Shown here: one piece after another, positions 1-11,461 of the stretch
How the letters are laid out: every line of letters starts with the position of its first letter
Numbering within the stretch: the first letter of the stretch is position 1
NCBI RefSeq assembly: GCF_030272615.1
Contig: NC_081415.1
Coordinates: 193,486,695 to 193,550,694, forward strand
Reading direction: 5' to 3'
Length of the DNA: 64,000 nucleotides
DNA from: Cryptomeria japonica
Taxonomy: Eukaryota > Streptophyta > Pinopsida > Cupressales > Cupressaceae
Notes under the pieces: model-generated
The model's database searches: none
Seen by the model: only the letters and a program-made list of their open reading frames with translations
What the model was told of the DNA's origin: nothing
Translations under genes and position numbers: made by a program

Positions 1-690
1 GCCAGTGATCCGACCCCTTCTAGTCTAAGATCTTTGTATAGGTAGACCAACCACCACCCACCCAGAAGCAAGAAACTAGAAAACGATCAAGCCTCTCTGC
101 AATGCAATCATCCCCAATCCTCCGATTATTCCAAGTAAACTAGTCGTTTCTAGGTTTAATGTCCATCAGATGTAAAGACAAAATGTTATCACGCATCCGC
201 AAGGCCGACTGCTCCAACCGCATAACTCCCCCTCTCTTCTTAGCCAGCTCTAAGATAGCATTAAAATCCCCAACCATAATCCATGGGTGGTAGGGTGCCA
301 CACTACGAATAAAGGTGATGTGAGTCTAAAAAATTTGCTTACCCTGTAAGTCAATAGGCACATAAATATTGGAGAAAAGAATAGATTCCCCTGTCTCAAG
401 ACTGGCTGCAATCATTGAAAGGGAAGATTTAGATGACATCCACCAAAGAGGGCGAACCTTGACCGGGTCCCATAAACAGGTCATCCCCTCCTCAACAAAC
501 CAACAACCCCAATACATAGGCAATCTCCTCTCCCCCAAAGTTTAGGAAGTAGTCCAGTCATACTATCCACTGATAATTTAGTCTCTTGTAGAAAAAGAAC
601 ATCCGGCGAATGCTTTCTTACCAACTCACGAACAGCTTTTTGTCAAAGACCACTATTCAAGCCCCTAACATTCCAAGAGAGAACTATCAT
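1..690 (-). pseudogene. LINE ORF2, N-terminal apurinic-type endonuclease, partial and broken
   Basis: ORF2 of L1 elements encodes endonuclease plus reverse transcriptase; only the endonuclease is inside the window. From ATG at 690 the translation has the hallmark segments SWNVRGLNS, LFLQETKL, GDFNAIL (about 270), FTWNNRR, GDDCIAERLDRFL and finally GSDHW at the window edge, matching the catalytic SDH motif of this family. A TGA falls in codon 16, a frameshift lies near 540, and further stops occur near 150 and 30. The copy is therefore dead. The reading frame leaves the window at base 1, so the reverse transcriptase is not seen. Confidence 0.85.
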
Positions 691-2122
691 TTTGGGGGAT
701 TCAAAAAGTGAGAATCAAGTCTCTTAACTGACCCTGACTCAACCAAGTTTTCCCCCATCAATTTTATCTTCTCCAGATCCTTCTTTCTTCTTGGCTTAGG
801 CCCTCTATCAGCTGACCCTTTTTTCATGTCCTTCTGATGAAGACCCAACTGAAGAGAAGGCTTGCTTCTCTTCGTCACATTAGGCCCTGATTTTATAATT
901 GAAAGAGAATCACCCGCCTCATCCATTATCACTTTTGCAATAGGATTTAGTTTCTCCTATAACTCCTGATGGGAATCCATATCCATTTGCAAGAGACTAC
1001 CAACATGCGGGTTTTGAGAAGCATCTTGAATTGCCCCCTCTTGTCCTGTTGCCAGAGTATTTTGTTCCAAACTCAGCAATCCCGAATTGACTTCCTGCTG
1101 ACTAAGATCATCCAGGACTTCAAATCTATTAAAAGTATCTTCTTCCAATCTCTCCTTCAAGGTTCTCTTTTGACCCTTGTTCTTATTGCGAGCCTTGACC
1201 GAAATAAAGCCATTAGCCCCTGCAATAGTCTCAAAACTGGGGGCCTTACCTTTGTCAGACCCCAGCGGGTTTCGGGGTTGCACATAAGGTTGAGGCTCAC
1301 TAGGTTTTGATCTTGGGCATCTTCTCTGTAAATGACCATATTCATGACATAATTGGCATCTAAAGGGAAGGGTTTCATAATCTAGCTGTTGAACCCAAGA
1401 ATAAGACACAATACAAATATCCATAGAATCTGGCAATGGCTTACTTAATCAATTTCGACATAGATGCAGGCGAAAGTCATTACCTTTTTTATCTAAGTTT
1501 GTTGAGATGCCCCAACCGGTTTCCCCAACAGTGAAGCCACCATACGCAAAATGTCATCCCGCCAACACTCAACCGAGAATCTAGGAAGCCTAACCCAAAC
1601 TGGCACACAATTTGGAAGCTCCTCTGAGGGGTTGAAGCCAACATGCCATGGTTTCATGAACAATCCAGTTTGGTTATGAAAGTAGGGACCGCCTTCAAAT
1701 GCCTTATTATGATCTGCCATGCAGTTGAAGGTGACCACAAAGTAGTTATTTGCCAACAACATAATGTCCATCTCCCCCTCTGGCGCTCAAGTCCGGTGAG
1801 CCCAAGTTTCCAAAAATTGCAACGAAACCCTTATTCCCAAAAATTTGCACAACAAAGAATGTTGTGAATGATAAGCTACCTCTTCAGCAATCCATTCCGG
1901 CTGAGTGACTAACCTTGGTCTCTCCTTTGATCATTCCAGGCATCCATTAACTTTCGGGATACGGGAACTGCTAGGCGGTCCAAGTCCGTCGCCCCCCACG
2001 TCAAGAGAAAACAAGTTATTATTAAAAACTGTCGCTGCTTGTGGAAGCACCTTGGTTCCGATCGCTGCTCAAAAATCCATACCCTGAGAAGTACCCGATG
2101 GTTCTCTAGTGGCTGCTTGCAT
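687..2122 (-). pseudogene. LINE ORF1 (DUF4283 plus CCHC zinc knuckle), broken
   Basis: This would be the RNA-binding ORF1 protein of an L1 element, which coats the element RNA. From a possible ATG at 2122 the frame runs through a DUF4283-like domain (about 1500-1860, with FMKPWHVGFNP and VPVWVRLPRF) and, after a frameshift near 1490, a CCHC knuckle CQLCHEYGHLQRRC near 1330. A basic tail (GPKPRRKKDLEKIK) follows. Stops interrupt it near 2069, near 1910, near 1780 and at 957-959. The last stop TGA (687-689) overlaps the ATG of ORF2 (688-690) in the tetranucleotide ATGA, which suggests coupled translation of ORF2. The domain order is confident; the exact start is not. Confidence 0.8.
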
Positions 2123-2425
2123 GGCCATGCTTAGATCCTGCATGCAAACCAAATCAATGACCCAAAATGGGGGAGAACCCCGCACAGCTCCTGCACCAAA
2201 ACGGCCAATAAAACAACCCCCGATCACAGCACCCCCAAAAATAAACAACAAAGACCACGAAAAAACACCAAATCCCAACCTTACAACCCCACACTCCCCT
2301 TCCCTCGCGCGCTCAGACTCAGAAAACTGGACACAAGCTAGGGCCGAATGCCCTAGCTCAACAGGGCCACAACCGCAACCCTCCCCTACTCGAACGCCCC
2401 GGCCATCTGCATATCTTCCAATTAT

Positions 2426-4278
2426 TATTATTTTTAAAAAAAATAATTAAAATATAATTTTTTTTCATTTATTTTTTAATATTTAATTTTTTAATGATAA
2501 ATAATTTTTATCCATACATCAACTCCTCGTAAAGTAAATTTTTACATATATTTATTTAATTTTGAAATTTATTTTGAATTTGATATGCTAATTCAATTTT
2601 TTATATACATAAAATCTTGTATAGGATCTAAGAACCATAAAAGTCCATTAAATTGTTCACATATCCAACACAAAATGGTTCAATGAGAAGTTGGATCAAA
2701 AGGCCACTATCTTCTACTTCCCTGATATATAATCTATACTTGCGACCATAGTAAATTATCAACTAGTTGTCCAAAAAAACTGTATCGCAAGATCACAGGG
2801 GTTGAGGCAAATTAGACAGGCCTCACAATCCCCTGGACATAAAGTTACATTTTTCAGTGATCCTTGTTCCAAAAGACTCTGCATCGCCCACCACCTCTAC
2901 TAATCCTGGGTCCTTCCCCTCAATCTCTCCATCCAGGTCCCCTTCATTATCACAACAGTCTGAAACCATCGGTATAGTATCCATTAGAAGAAAGTCTTAA
3001 AAAATATAGCAATTTTCTCAACACGGTGCTGCAGGCATAGTTGACACCAGTTTATCCCATGCAAATGACCCAGAAAACAATCAAATTGAACCTGTCTGCA
3101 GTAGAACATCCCTTATCTGATAATGAATCAAGCAAGAACTCACTACCATGGACAACATCAAAGCAAATACAATGAATTGGGCAATATCAACGTATTCCAA
3201 TCCTATAGATGTCTTCCATTGTGTTTCTCTAAAGTCTTTGTGGTCCTCATTCTTTTGATTTTCTCTTGTTTTAAACCTATTGTCATTACAAATAAAAATG
3301 CTATATCCTCTTTAACACTTTTCCGGCTACCTTGAATCCCTCTTCTCATTAGTATAAATTTATAAATCTCTTCGTGAACAATTTGATGGTACCATGTATG
3401 TGCAATTACAATGCAATATAAATTGTGATTTAATTTTTATAAATAAAAATTTGATCCCCTTCTCTTTAACATCAATCTGTAAACCTTATAATGCAAGTTT
3501 TTCAAGAGACACAAACATATACAAATTACAATGTAAACAACGCTGTAATTGTTTATAACAAATCGTAGGTTGCAATTGTTTATAAAGAAATTATAATAAT
3601 TTATTTCTAGCTAAAACCAATGAAATCGAAAGCAAATTAAAACAAAATCAATTTGAGACAGAAATCTACCAGCTCTATCACCAAACAAAGGTTTGTGAAA
3701 CAACATTAATAATAACTAATCACAAATGAGACAAAATCTACTTGAACATTATAAATTTACATAATTTAATCTTAAATAGTCAAACAAAAAATACAAGACA
3801 ATATAACTTATCCAAACAAAATGAAAAGGATGAGTCAAGAACTCCTACGAAAAGTTCTCCCTGCCCATCTCCAAGGTTGGGTTGATTGTAAGACCTCACA
3901 TTTCCTGCTTTTCAAACATCTTTCCATTTACTTAATGTGATCCTCTCCTTTTACTTTTTCCCATTCTCCACCTCCTCCAGCTTTTCATTTCAGATGCAAA
4001 GGTTTCCTGAAAACAATTCAATGAAACATCCATGATATCAATAAAACACGTCTCTGATTAATACCCCTAAGTGTATATAAGCAGCTATATGCATGCATAG
4101 TCGTACTATGCATCTAATTTTAGAAAGCCAATAGCATGGCATAGATTGCCAAATACTTAAAAAAAATGAATAAAATAATTTTTCCTAGACACTGAAAATA
4201 ATACCTTGACCCTTCTTTATAACTGCAGGCCTGATACGGTGCACATTATTACAGCACAAACCTATTTTTACAGATTGC
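2426..4278. other. AT-rich intergenic DNA between LINE and PPR gene
   Basis: No gene is recognisable. The segment 2430-2620 is very AT-rich with long T and A runs. A short open frame with coding-like composition lies at 2823-2984 (listed separately). The rest, including 3120-4200, contains only short frames without family features and is probably the 3' flank of the PPR gene. Confidence 0.6.
2823..2984 (-). other. Short acidic open reading frame (53 aa), possible stray exon
   Basis: An ATG at 2984 opens 53 codons ending with TGA at 2823. The predicted peptide is acidic (for example DNEGDLDGEIEGKDPGL) and the local sequence is distinctly less AT-rich than its surroundings, which is typical of coding DNA in this region. 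An in-frame TAA lies upstream close to a pyrimidine/AAG stretch that could be an acceptor splice site. I do not recognise the protein. It could be a terminal exon, a pseudogene fragment or chance. Confidence 0.25.
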
Positions 4279-4284
4279 TTTATT
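4279..4284 (-). promoter_or_regulatory. Possible poly(A) signal AATAAA after the PPR stop codon
   Basis: On the minus strand AATAAA occurs 5 bases after the TGA of the PPR gene. The hexamer matches the consensus but is unusually close to the stop, and AT-rich DNA produces such hexamers by chance. Confidence 0.25.
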
Positions 4285-4289
4285 TAGCA

Positions 4290-7067
4290 TCACCAATAAT
4301 CTCCGCAAGAACATTGTCCTTGTTTAAAATGATGGAACCTGTTTGCATCTCTCACAACAATTTGTCTTCCAACAATCTTGGAGATAAATTTTGTTGCAGT
4401 ATGACAATTAGCACATACCCGAAGGTTCTTAACAACTCTAATGGTTGTTCCAGGGAGTGTGTTTAACAAACCAAATGCAATTGCCAATTTCTCGCTATGG
4501 TGGCAGAGAAATAATTCTTTTTCCTCCACCTCCACGTCATTAAGTGAAAGTCTTGAATCTGGAAAATACCCTGCCAACTTCATCTCCCAAGACAATTCTT
4601 CCAACTTTGCATAAATCTCCTGCGTCTGTGGGTGTGATCTGTCACCTACACAAAAAGCATGTACCATTTTATGACACTCAATCCAACTACATCCAGGCAT
4701 CTTTCCAATTCCTCTATCTTTCATCAATCTCCTTATCATTTGAACCTCACCCCACCTGCCCACTTCTGCATACATGTTTGAGAGAAGAACATAGGTTGCA
4801 GCATTTTTAGGATCCAAATCAAAAAGCAGAGTTGCTGTAAATACGCCCAACCCTATATTCATATGTGATCTACAAGCGCCAAGAAAACATGTCCAAACAA
4901 CCACCACAGGCTTAACCGGCATCTTAAAGATAAATTTTAGAGTGTCCTCAAGATAGCCAGCACGGGCAAGGAGGTCAACTATGCACACATAATGATCAAC
5001 TGTAGGCGTAATGTAATAATGGTTACTCATGACATTGAAGTATGTACAGCCCCTGTCCACTAAACCTCCATGGCTGCATGCAAAGAGGACACAAGCAAAG
5101 CTTATAATGTCAGGATATGTTGGCGAGTGCTTCATTAATTCAAAGAGATCAAGAGCTTCTAAGCAAAATCCATTATGTGCATATCCTGCAATCATGGCAT
5201 TCCATGAGATCACATTTCTCTGAGGTATTTTGTCAAACAATTCGCGTGCCTTATGTATGCTTCCACATTTTGCATACATGTCTACTAGGGCGCTTGCAAC
5301 TACAACATCGGACAAAAATCCACTTTCGATTATGCTTTGATGGATGTCTATACCCTGTTCCAAAGCTCCCATTTTGGCACAGGCTGGCAGGATACTGACA
5401 AAGGTTGTGGAGTCTGGCTTTACATCCTCCGATGGCATTTGCTTAAAAGTTTCCAGTGCCTTTTCAACAAGGCCATTTTGTGCGTATCCTGCAATCATGG
5501 CATTCCATGAGATGACATTTCTTTGGGACATTTTACAAAACAGTTCATGCGCCTTGTGAATGCATCCACATTTTGCATACATGTCTATCAGGGCATTCAC
5601 AACAACAACATCTGACAAAAATCCTTTTTCAATAAGGCTTTGATGTATCTCCGTACCCTGTTCCAAAGCTCCCATTTTGGCACAGGCTGGGAGGATGCTA
5701 GCAAAGGTTGTACAGTATGGTTCTACATCTGCTAATTGCATTTGCTTAAAAGCTTCCAATGCCTTTTCGACAAACCCATTTTGTGCGTATCCTGTAATCA
5801 TGGCATTCCATGAGATCACATTTCTTTGAGGCATGTTATCAAATAGTTCACGTGCCTTGTCTATGCTTCCACATTTGGCATACATGTCTACCAGAGCACT
5901 TGCAACTATAACATCTGATGACAATCCCCTTTCTGTTATGCTTTGATGGATGTCTATACCTCGTTGCAAATCTCCCATTTTGGCACAGGCTGGGAGGATG
6001 CTTGCGAAGGTTGTGGAGTTCGGCTGTACACCTGCCAATTGCATTTGTTTGAAAGTTTCTAAGGCCTTTTCAACAAAGCCATTTTGTGCATATCCTGCAA
6101 TAATTGCAGTCCATGAGATCACATTTTTTTGAGGCATTTCTTCGAAAAACCTTAAAGCCTCATCAAGAACACCATGTTGAGCATATCCTGCAACCATTGC
6201 AGTCCACGAAACTACGTTTCTTAGAGGTGCTTCTTTGAAAAGCTTTAAAGCCTCATCAAGAACGCCATTTTGTGCAAATCCTGCAATCATCGCATTCCAT
6301 GAGACCACATTTCTTTGAGGCATTGCATTGAAAAACCTTAAAGCCTCATCAAGAACACCATTTTGCGCATATCCTGCAACAATTGCAGTCCATGAAACGA
6401 CATCTGGTTGAGGCATCTCGTTGAAAAGCCTTAAAGCCTCATCAAGAATACCATTTTGTGCATATCCAGAGATCATCGAATTCCACGAAACCGAATTTCT
6501 TTCTGGCATTCTATCAAACAATTCACGTGCCTTGTGTATACTTCCACATTTTGCATACATGTCTACAAGGGCTGTTGCAACTACAACATTTGATAAAAAA
6601 CCCTTTTCCACTACGCTTTGATGGATATTCATACCCTGATCCAAAGCTCTTGTTTTGGCACAGGCTGGAAGTATACTGGCAAAGGTGAACTTATCAGGTT
6701 GGATGCCTGTTCTTTGCATTTCGTTAAACAGTTCCAATGCCTCATGAGGAAACCCATGTCTTCTGGAAGCTGCAATTAGGGTATTCCATGATGATATGTC
6801 TCTTTCTGTGATTTCTTCAAACACTTTACGTGCATCTACCAACCTACCGCACTTATCATACATTTTGATTAGGTTATTTTGAAATTTTGGGCAAGCAGCA
6901 AACGCAAATCCTCTGTAAGTATTGAGAGAGGAAATTTCTTCACCTTTCGAAACCCCAATCTTGGCAACCCAGGTCTGCAATAGTCGAAGATATATCGAGC
7001 AGTGTAGTGATGGGTTTTGAATTTTAAGCAGATTGTGTGGCGCCTCCCTTGAAATTGGGATTGGCAT
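4290..7067 (-). CDS. Pentatricopeptide repeat protein, PLS class with E/E+ and DYW domains
   Basis: PPR-DYW proteins bind one organellar transcript through their repeats and deaminate a chosen cytidine to uridine. The 925-residue intron-less frame has an N-terminal region of about 55 residues, then tandem P, L and S repeats to about residue 720, an E/E+ region ([33 protein letters not shown]) and a DYW domain from about residue 833. The deaminase signature is complete: H857-S-E859, C885-A-N-C888-H889, H912/H913, C919-S-C921 and terminal D-Y-W (923-925). Length is usual for the family. Repeats 5-9 are five consecutive near-identical 31-residue S-type units, and larger P-L-S triplets recur at 101 residues. 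The ATG at 7067 is the first in the frame; targeting to plastid or mitochondrion is expected but no clear transit peptide is visible. No neighbouring gene shares its strand or function. Confidence 0.93.
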   Translation of the reverse strand: MPIPISREAPHNLLKIQNPSLHCSIYLRLLQTWVAKIGVSKGEEISSLNTYRGFAFAACPKFQNNLIKMYDKCGRLVDARKVFEEITERDISSWNTLIAASRRHGFPHEALELFNEMQRTGIQPDKFTFASILPACAKTRALDQGMNIHQSVVEKGFLSNVVVATALVDMYAKCGSIHKARELFDRMPERNSVSWNSMISGYAQNGILDEALRLFNEMPQPDVVSWTAIVAGYAQNGVLDEALRFFNAMPQRNVVSWNAMIAGFAQNGVLDEALKLFKEAPLRNVVSWTAMVAGYAQHGVLDEALRFFEEMPQKNVISWTAIIAGYAQNGFVEKALETFKQMQLAGVQPNSTTFASILPACAKMGDLQRGIDIHQSITERGLSSDVIVASALVDMYAKCGSIDKARELFDNMPQRNVISWNAMITGYAQNGFVEKALEAFKQMQLADVEPYCTTFASILPACAKMGALEQGTEIHQSLIEKGFLSDVVVVNALIDMYAKCGCIHKAHELFCKMSQRNVISWNAMIAGYAQNGLVEKALETFKQMPSEDVKPDSTTFVSILPACAKMGALEQGIDIHQSIIESGFLSDVVVASALVDMYAKCGSIHKARELFDKIPQRNVISWNAMIAGYAHNGFCLEALDLFELMKHSPTYPDIISFACVLFACSHGGLVDRGCTYFNVMSNHYYITPTVDHYVCIVDLLARAGYLEDTLKFIFKMPVKPVVVVWTCFLGACRSHMNIGLGVFTATLLFDLDPKNAATYVLLSNMYAEVGRWGEVQMIRRLMKDRGIGKMPGCSWIECHKMVHAFCVGDRSHPQTQEIYAKLEELSWEMKLAGYFPDSRLSLNDVEVEEKELFLCHHSEKLAIAFGLLNTLPGTTIRVVKNLRVCANCHTATKFISKIVGRQIVVRDANRFHHFKQGQCSCGDYW
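5188..6130 (-). repeat. 303-bp tandem P-L-S triplet repeats inside the PPR gene
   Basis: Equivalent positions (the GCAATCATGGCATTCC-type segment on the plus strand) recur at 5188, 5491, 5794 and 6097, exactly 303 bp apart. This is 101 codons, equal to one P (35) + L (35) + S (31) triplet. The copies are very similar at DNA level, not just protein level, pointing to recent duplication or gene conversion. Confidence 0.9.
6097..6561 (-). repeat. 93-bp tandem S-type PPR units inside the PPR gene
   Basis: The same landmark recurs at 6097, 6190, 6283, 6376 and 6469, exactly 93 bp (31 codons) apart. Each unit encodes the pattern [20 protein letters not shown] with few changes. The run of single S repeats without P and L partners is unusual for a PLS protein. 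Confidence 0.9.
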
Positions 7068-7269
7068 GCTATGATTAAAATGAAGCGCGTCAACTCTGCA
7101 TTATTATAAAATCTAGTACCACCACAGTGACAATGAAACACCATTAGTACCACTGGTGTCCTCTTCAGAAGTGGTAATATGGCCATTTATTCGTTTCTGT
7201 GAAGGATGGTGTTAATACCAGTGGATTCATTTCACTTTTCGTTATTGAATTTCGACTCCATTTCCTCAT

Positions 7270-7470
7270 TTACCAAGCTCGTTGCAAAGCTAAACTTACA
7301 TTTGCTTTGAAGTATACACCAGGCGCTCCGCTGTCACATGTCCCCAGGTCATAAGAAGGGAGTTTTCCGGGGGTAGGAATCACTTTTGATAAAACAGGTC
7401 CCTGATTAAAATCCCCAAGTGTATAAGAATTTTTTGAAGCATTGGATGATACTTGCAAGAACAAGAACAA
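7270..7470 (-). other. Unassigned 66-aa open frame upstream of the PPR gene
   Basis: The frame contains a coherent stretch (YTLGDFNQGPVLSKVIPTPG, CDSGAPGVYFKANVSLALQR) and stops at 7270. A pyrimidine-rich run ending in TTGCAAG precedes it and could be a weak acceptor site, so it may be a terminal exon or gene fragment. I do not recognise a family, and chance cannot be excluded. Confidence 0.2.
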
Positions 7471-9366
7471 TAGTAATTAAGAAAAATACATTACTAGATG
7501 GGAAGTCACAATTAATTACCATTTAAATTCTTGAAAAAGAGCAGTATCAATGTCAATATTGATGCATTATGACATAAATTGATAGTACGATTAATGTATT
7601 TGAAGCTTATTGGCTCACATCTAAAATTCTAATTATGTTTGGTGTTACCATCAACGTGATACTATTTGAGTCACTCAAATTACTTTAAGAGATCTTATTA
7701 ATGTTTATTATGTATCAAGAATCATAAACATATGTCATCCTTCACTTGTAGTGATCTTTAATGTGTTGTATCTGTGTGGTCTCTTTCCTCTTGACTTTGT
7801 GTTGTGGAACCTCAATGTGTCTTACAGTGTCTCCCCGTTGCCTTGTTATGTCACCAATTACTTGTCTTGTTCATATATTGGAATAGTATTCTCTTTTCAT
7901 GTTGTTATTATCACTACAAGGGTTGATACTCTATGGTTAGCCTTGTAGCCTTTGCATTGGCTGACCTTAATGCAGTAGGTAATCTTGGTTCATGGTGGAT
8001 GCATGTATTGTTATGCATGTTTTGTGTGGACCCATGATGAGTTGTGCCTCTATTGTCAATTGTTACACTTTGTGATTGATGAAGTTGTTATGTTTCATCT
8101 TGTGGTGGTGGACCTTCATCTTTGTGGTGCACCCCTTGGTTCTAGTAATCCATTTCAAGTTGATTATGTTTGTATGGTGGTAAACTGATGTGTCCCTCTT
8201 TCTTTGGTAATGTTGTGCATGTTGTGGCCCATCTTCAATTGATGATGATCTTTTGAACAAGTAGTGATTAGTGTGGCTTGTGGTGTCTCATAGTAAAGTG
8301 TTAGTGATTTGTGTGTTTGCAATGTGTTTCATGTTTCTTAGGGGCTTTGTTGGTATTGTCTTTGAAGTGCTTTAAGTTTTTTCATTGTCTTCTCATCTTC
8401 CTCTAGTATGTATAATCTATTTAGTGCACCCATCCACAATTTCACATGCCTTGCATGCATGGGGATGACTTATTTAAAAGAATTTTGAAATGTTCACCTA
8501 CCCAATCATTCATTGTTCATCCCCTACCCCAACCCAATGCTTTAAATTTGCATGTTGTTTCAAACACATAGCTCGTATAACCGACATGGTTGATGATTGA
8601 TAGCATTTTAACCATTTAATGGTTCATCTCGGATCCCCCTAAAGAGTAGATGTGTTGTCATAAAGTATGGATCAAATATTTCTCTTGGGCTCTATACCTA
8701 GTCATGGCAAGCTCACATATTTCAAAATTCTCTCTCCTCATATGAAAAAAGGGTTTAATGCTAATCTAATTGGTGGTTGTAGTTGAGATGATTTTTTGTG
8801 TGGTTTCTTAGTTTCCCACCACTATTGGGCATCCTTACACATTGTAGTTAGGAGTCCATGGCTTGAGGTTTCCTTGGGGTTGATCTTATGCGATACCATA
8901 TAATCTCTTAGCAAGATACCATACATTTCCATTGATAGTGAAGTGACAAAAAAATTTGATCTTTCTCTTCAAAGTCTTTGGTACAAAAATGTTGTGTATT
9001 TATAAGTTAGAGAAGTGAACAAGGTTGGGATGTTGTGTATTGATTAGCATAGATGTAGAGCATAAGAAAAGAGGAGTTTTGTAGTATCTTATATTTTGTA
9101 CTAATCCTAGCATAGATTTGGATGTATAAACACATTGTCTATACTATTTTTTTCTTCATTAATTTTGTATTGCGTTAAAGGATTGAATATAAAGTGCAAT
9201 CTTCAATCACTTAAATGTCTCCATGGTTAAATAATATGTTTTTGATGGTTTGCTGAACTATCTTTATCACATTTTCTAATTTAAGTTTTGTGTTTGATTA
9301 TTTTGACTTAAGAGAGATTTTGAGATTCCTCATGAACTTTTTTGTGAGGTTTCCTTTTAAAGTGAT
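7471..9366. other. Intergenic DNA without recognisable gene
   Basis: T- and TG-rich plus strand with only short frames of biased composition (runs of Val, Leu, Cys, Phe), which I judge non-coding. No terminal repeats or target duplications were recognised. It probably contains decayed transposon sequence. Confidence 0.5.
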
Positions 9367-10656
9367 TGTAAGTGGGGTGGTGTAAATGGGATCCACTAGT
9401 CTAATTATGTAAACTAGGAATCAAACTCATTTACCACCTCAATACATTAGAGAATAATCAATAGACCCAACTTCAGACCTATTAAAAGAGATGAACACTA
9501 ATTGATTGATTATTCTCTTGAATTGAATTTGAATTGATAAGAGAGTTGTGAGAACTAGTTCTAATGATGCAAAATTGAGAATAATCAACATCAACAAAGT
9601 GTTTCATATCAGGTTTATGGACTTTGATAATAGATCTAGAAATGAGAGTAATAGGGGAACATATGTCTAAAATTTGAGTCCAAAAGTGTTGGACTATGTA
9701 GCTAGACAACCTATTCCTCAAGTTGTTAGATGCAAATATCAAAAATAGATTCAAGATCGGGATGTCACTCAAAATATCCTCCTAAAATTTCATCAGAAAG
9801 ATGTTAGACACTAGGGGTAACAAGTGTCTATACTTTTATGCTTTTGCAAAGTATGGTTCTCTTCATCTTATTCTACACTTTCTAAATATGTGTTCCTTCT
9901 CTTTTGAACATGTCACTTGCACACACAAGAGAGGGAAAATGTCATTGTGTTGATAGGGGTTTACCTAACTTAAACTACGGGTTTAGAACTAACCTTTCAA
10001 TGAAAATAGGTAAAAAGAAAGCTCTAAAGTAAAATGTTGGATCCACAATATTATACCTCAAGCTTGATGTTGGTGATGATGCAATGCTATTTGAATAACA
10101 CCCACCAATGTTGATGCAATAACATGACATGACAAGGAATAAAAGAATTAATCATGAAAACACACTTGCGTGAAGATTGTTGCAACTTGTTGCTCCATAA
10201 TGCTTAGATCGGAAGAATTTCACTTTTTATACTTGATCTAAGATGTACTTGAATAGTGATGGATTCTTTAGGATGAAAAATGAATTAGGAAAGATGCTCT
10301 TATATAGGGTTCCCAAGGTATTTCATAAATTAGGCCAACCTCCAACAATAATATTAAAATATCAGGATTGGGAATAAAGTGGCAGGAACTGATAGATTGA
10401 CATATTTAAAAATGGACTCAAAGTGGGGGTACCGTGGCGCCTAATGCCCTAAACCACCCATAAAGGGGTGAAATAGAGGTAGGCTCAGTGTACACAAATT
10501 CAAAACAAACACCCAAATCACCATATCATCATATGACATTAGTTTTGTAGTGCAAAGCCAAAAATAGGCTTGGAAAAGAGCTAGTAGGAGACACACTAAG
10601 TAAATGGCACAAAAAAGAGTCTAAATTTGTAAAGTGTTACAATTTACAACACTACA
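9367..10656 (-). repeat. LTR A1 (3' LTR of element A)
   Basis: Collinear with 22364-23642 over its whole length, for example CACCAATGTTGATGCAATAA near 10102 matching the region near 23093. It runs from TGTA to ACTACA on the plus strand. A TATA-like TATATAAG (minus strand, 10299-10306) lies inside. Confidence 0.75.
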
Positions 10657-10669
10657 TTTAGCCCCCACA
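10657..10669 (-). other. Polypurine tract of element A
   Basis: On the minus strand TGTGGGGGCTAAA abuts the TGTAGTG start of LTR A1, the expected position of the plus-strand primer. Confidence 0.55.
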
Positions 10670-10710
10670 TTAGTGGGAGTATAAACTTACACTCATACTC
10701 ATGGTAAAGG

Positions 10711-10744
10711 AGGAGAAAGAGAGAGAGAGGGAGAGAGAGAGAGC
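10711..10744 (+). repeat. GA-rich simple repeat
   Basis: An interrupted run of GA dinucleotides (about 34 bp) just inside the 3' LTR of element A. Confidence 0.8.
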
Positions 10745-11421
10745 AACCGGGAGAAAGATTGCCAAGATGTAAGATATCACTAAGTTTGAGAGGACAAGCC
10801 CCAAGTGAAGGATCTTGACTCACACAATAACATACCAGGACAAAAAAAAAGCCAAACAAAAAGACACACAAAAGGGGGTTAGTACTTAAAACAAAGGCTC
10901 CAAGTCAACTAGTTAAAGAGACCTTGACAATAAAAATGTCTCAACTGCTAATATCATTCTCACAATGCTATTGCAAGAGCACAAGTAGTCTTATGGAAAG
11001 AGAAAGAGCATACACCAATTGATGAGACAAGAAACCATGATCCAACAACTAGCAAGGATGTTATACTAGTTGATCCATGGAAAAGAGAGAAGCATGAATT
11101 CCACTGGACAATAAGGTTTGTTATGTTGTGTGATCCATGTGAAATCAAGGAGAGTCAAATTAATTTTGTAAGGTGTGTTATGCTAGTTGAGTCATCTTGA
11201 AAAAGATTACAAAGAAAAACCTCTCATTTTCTAAATAATCTACAACATGCAAAGATCACCAAATAAAACTTTATGTTTATAAGGAAATCAAAAAATCAAC
11301 AAGGATTACCAAACAAAGCCCTTTGTTTGTAAGATAATCTAAAACTTAACTGCAAAAAGGGTGTTGCACTAATACTAACACAAGAAACAAGGAGGCGACA
11401 CATATACCCCCCCTCCCTCCA

Positions 11422-11461
11422 CCTTAAGATGTCAACATAGCTCCATGTTGCTATCTTAAGG
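11422..11461. repeat. 40-bp near-perfect inverted repeat
   Basis: Outer arms CCTTAAGAT and ATCTTAAGG (9 bp) and inner arms CAACAT and ATGTTG (6 bp) are symmetrically placed around a 6-nt loop, with 2-nt internal bulges. The symmetry is stronger than expected by chance for the region. Confidence 0.7.

Larger units (their letters stand above)
1..2425 (-). mobile_element. L1-type LINE (non-LTR retrotransposon), 5' part, cut by window edge
   Basis: Reading the minus strand, a GC-richer segment starts where AT-rich DNA ends near 2420. It holds in order a DUF4283-like domain, a CCHC knuckle, and an endonuclease/exonuclease/phosphatase domain, the standard order of plant L1 elements. The reverse transcriptase and poly(A) tail would lie left of base 1, outside the window. 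Several in-frame stops and frameshifts show an inactive copy. The 5' boundary is placed by composition change only; no target-site duplication can be checked because the 3' end is missing. Confidence 0.85.

Noticed and set aside
969-1310. 113-codon plus-strand frame opposite LINE ORF1
   Set aside because: It is a shadow of the LINE ORF1 CCHC region on the minus strand.
7751-8188. Plus-strand frames rich in Val, Cys, Leu and Phe
   Set aside because: Composition follows TG/TT-rich DNA; no domains, no start context, no conservation visible within the window.
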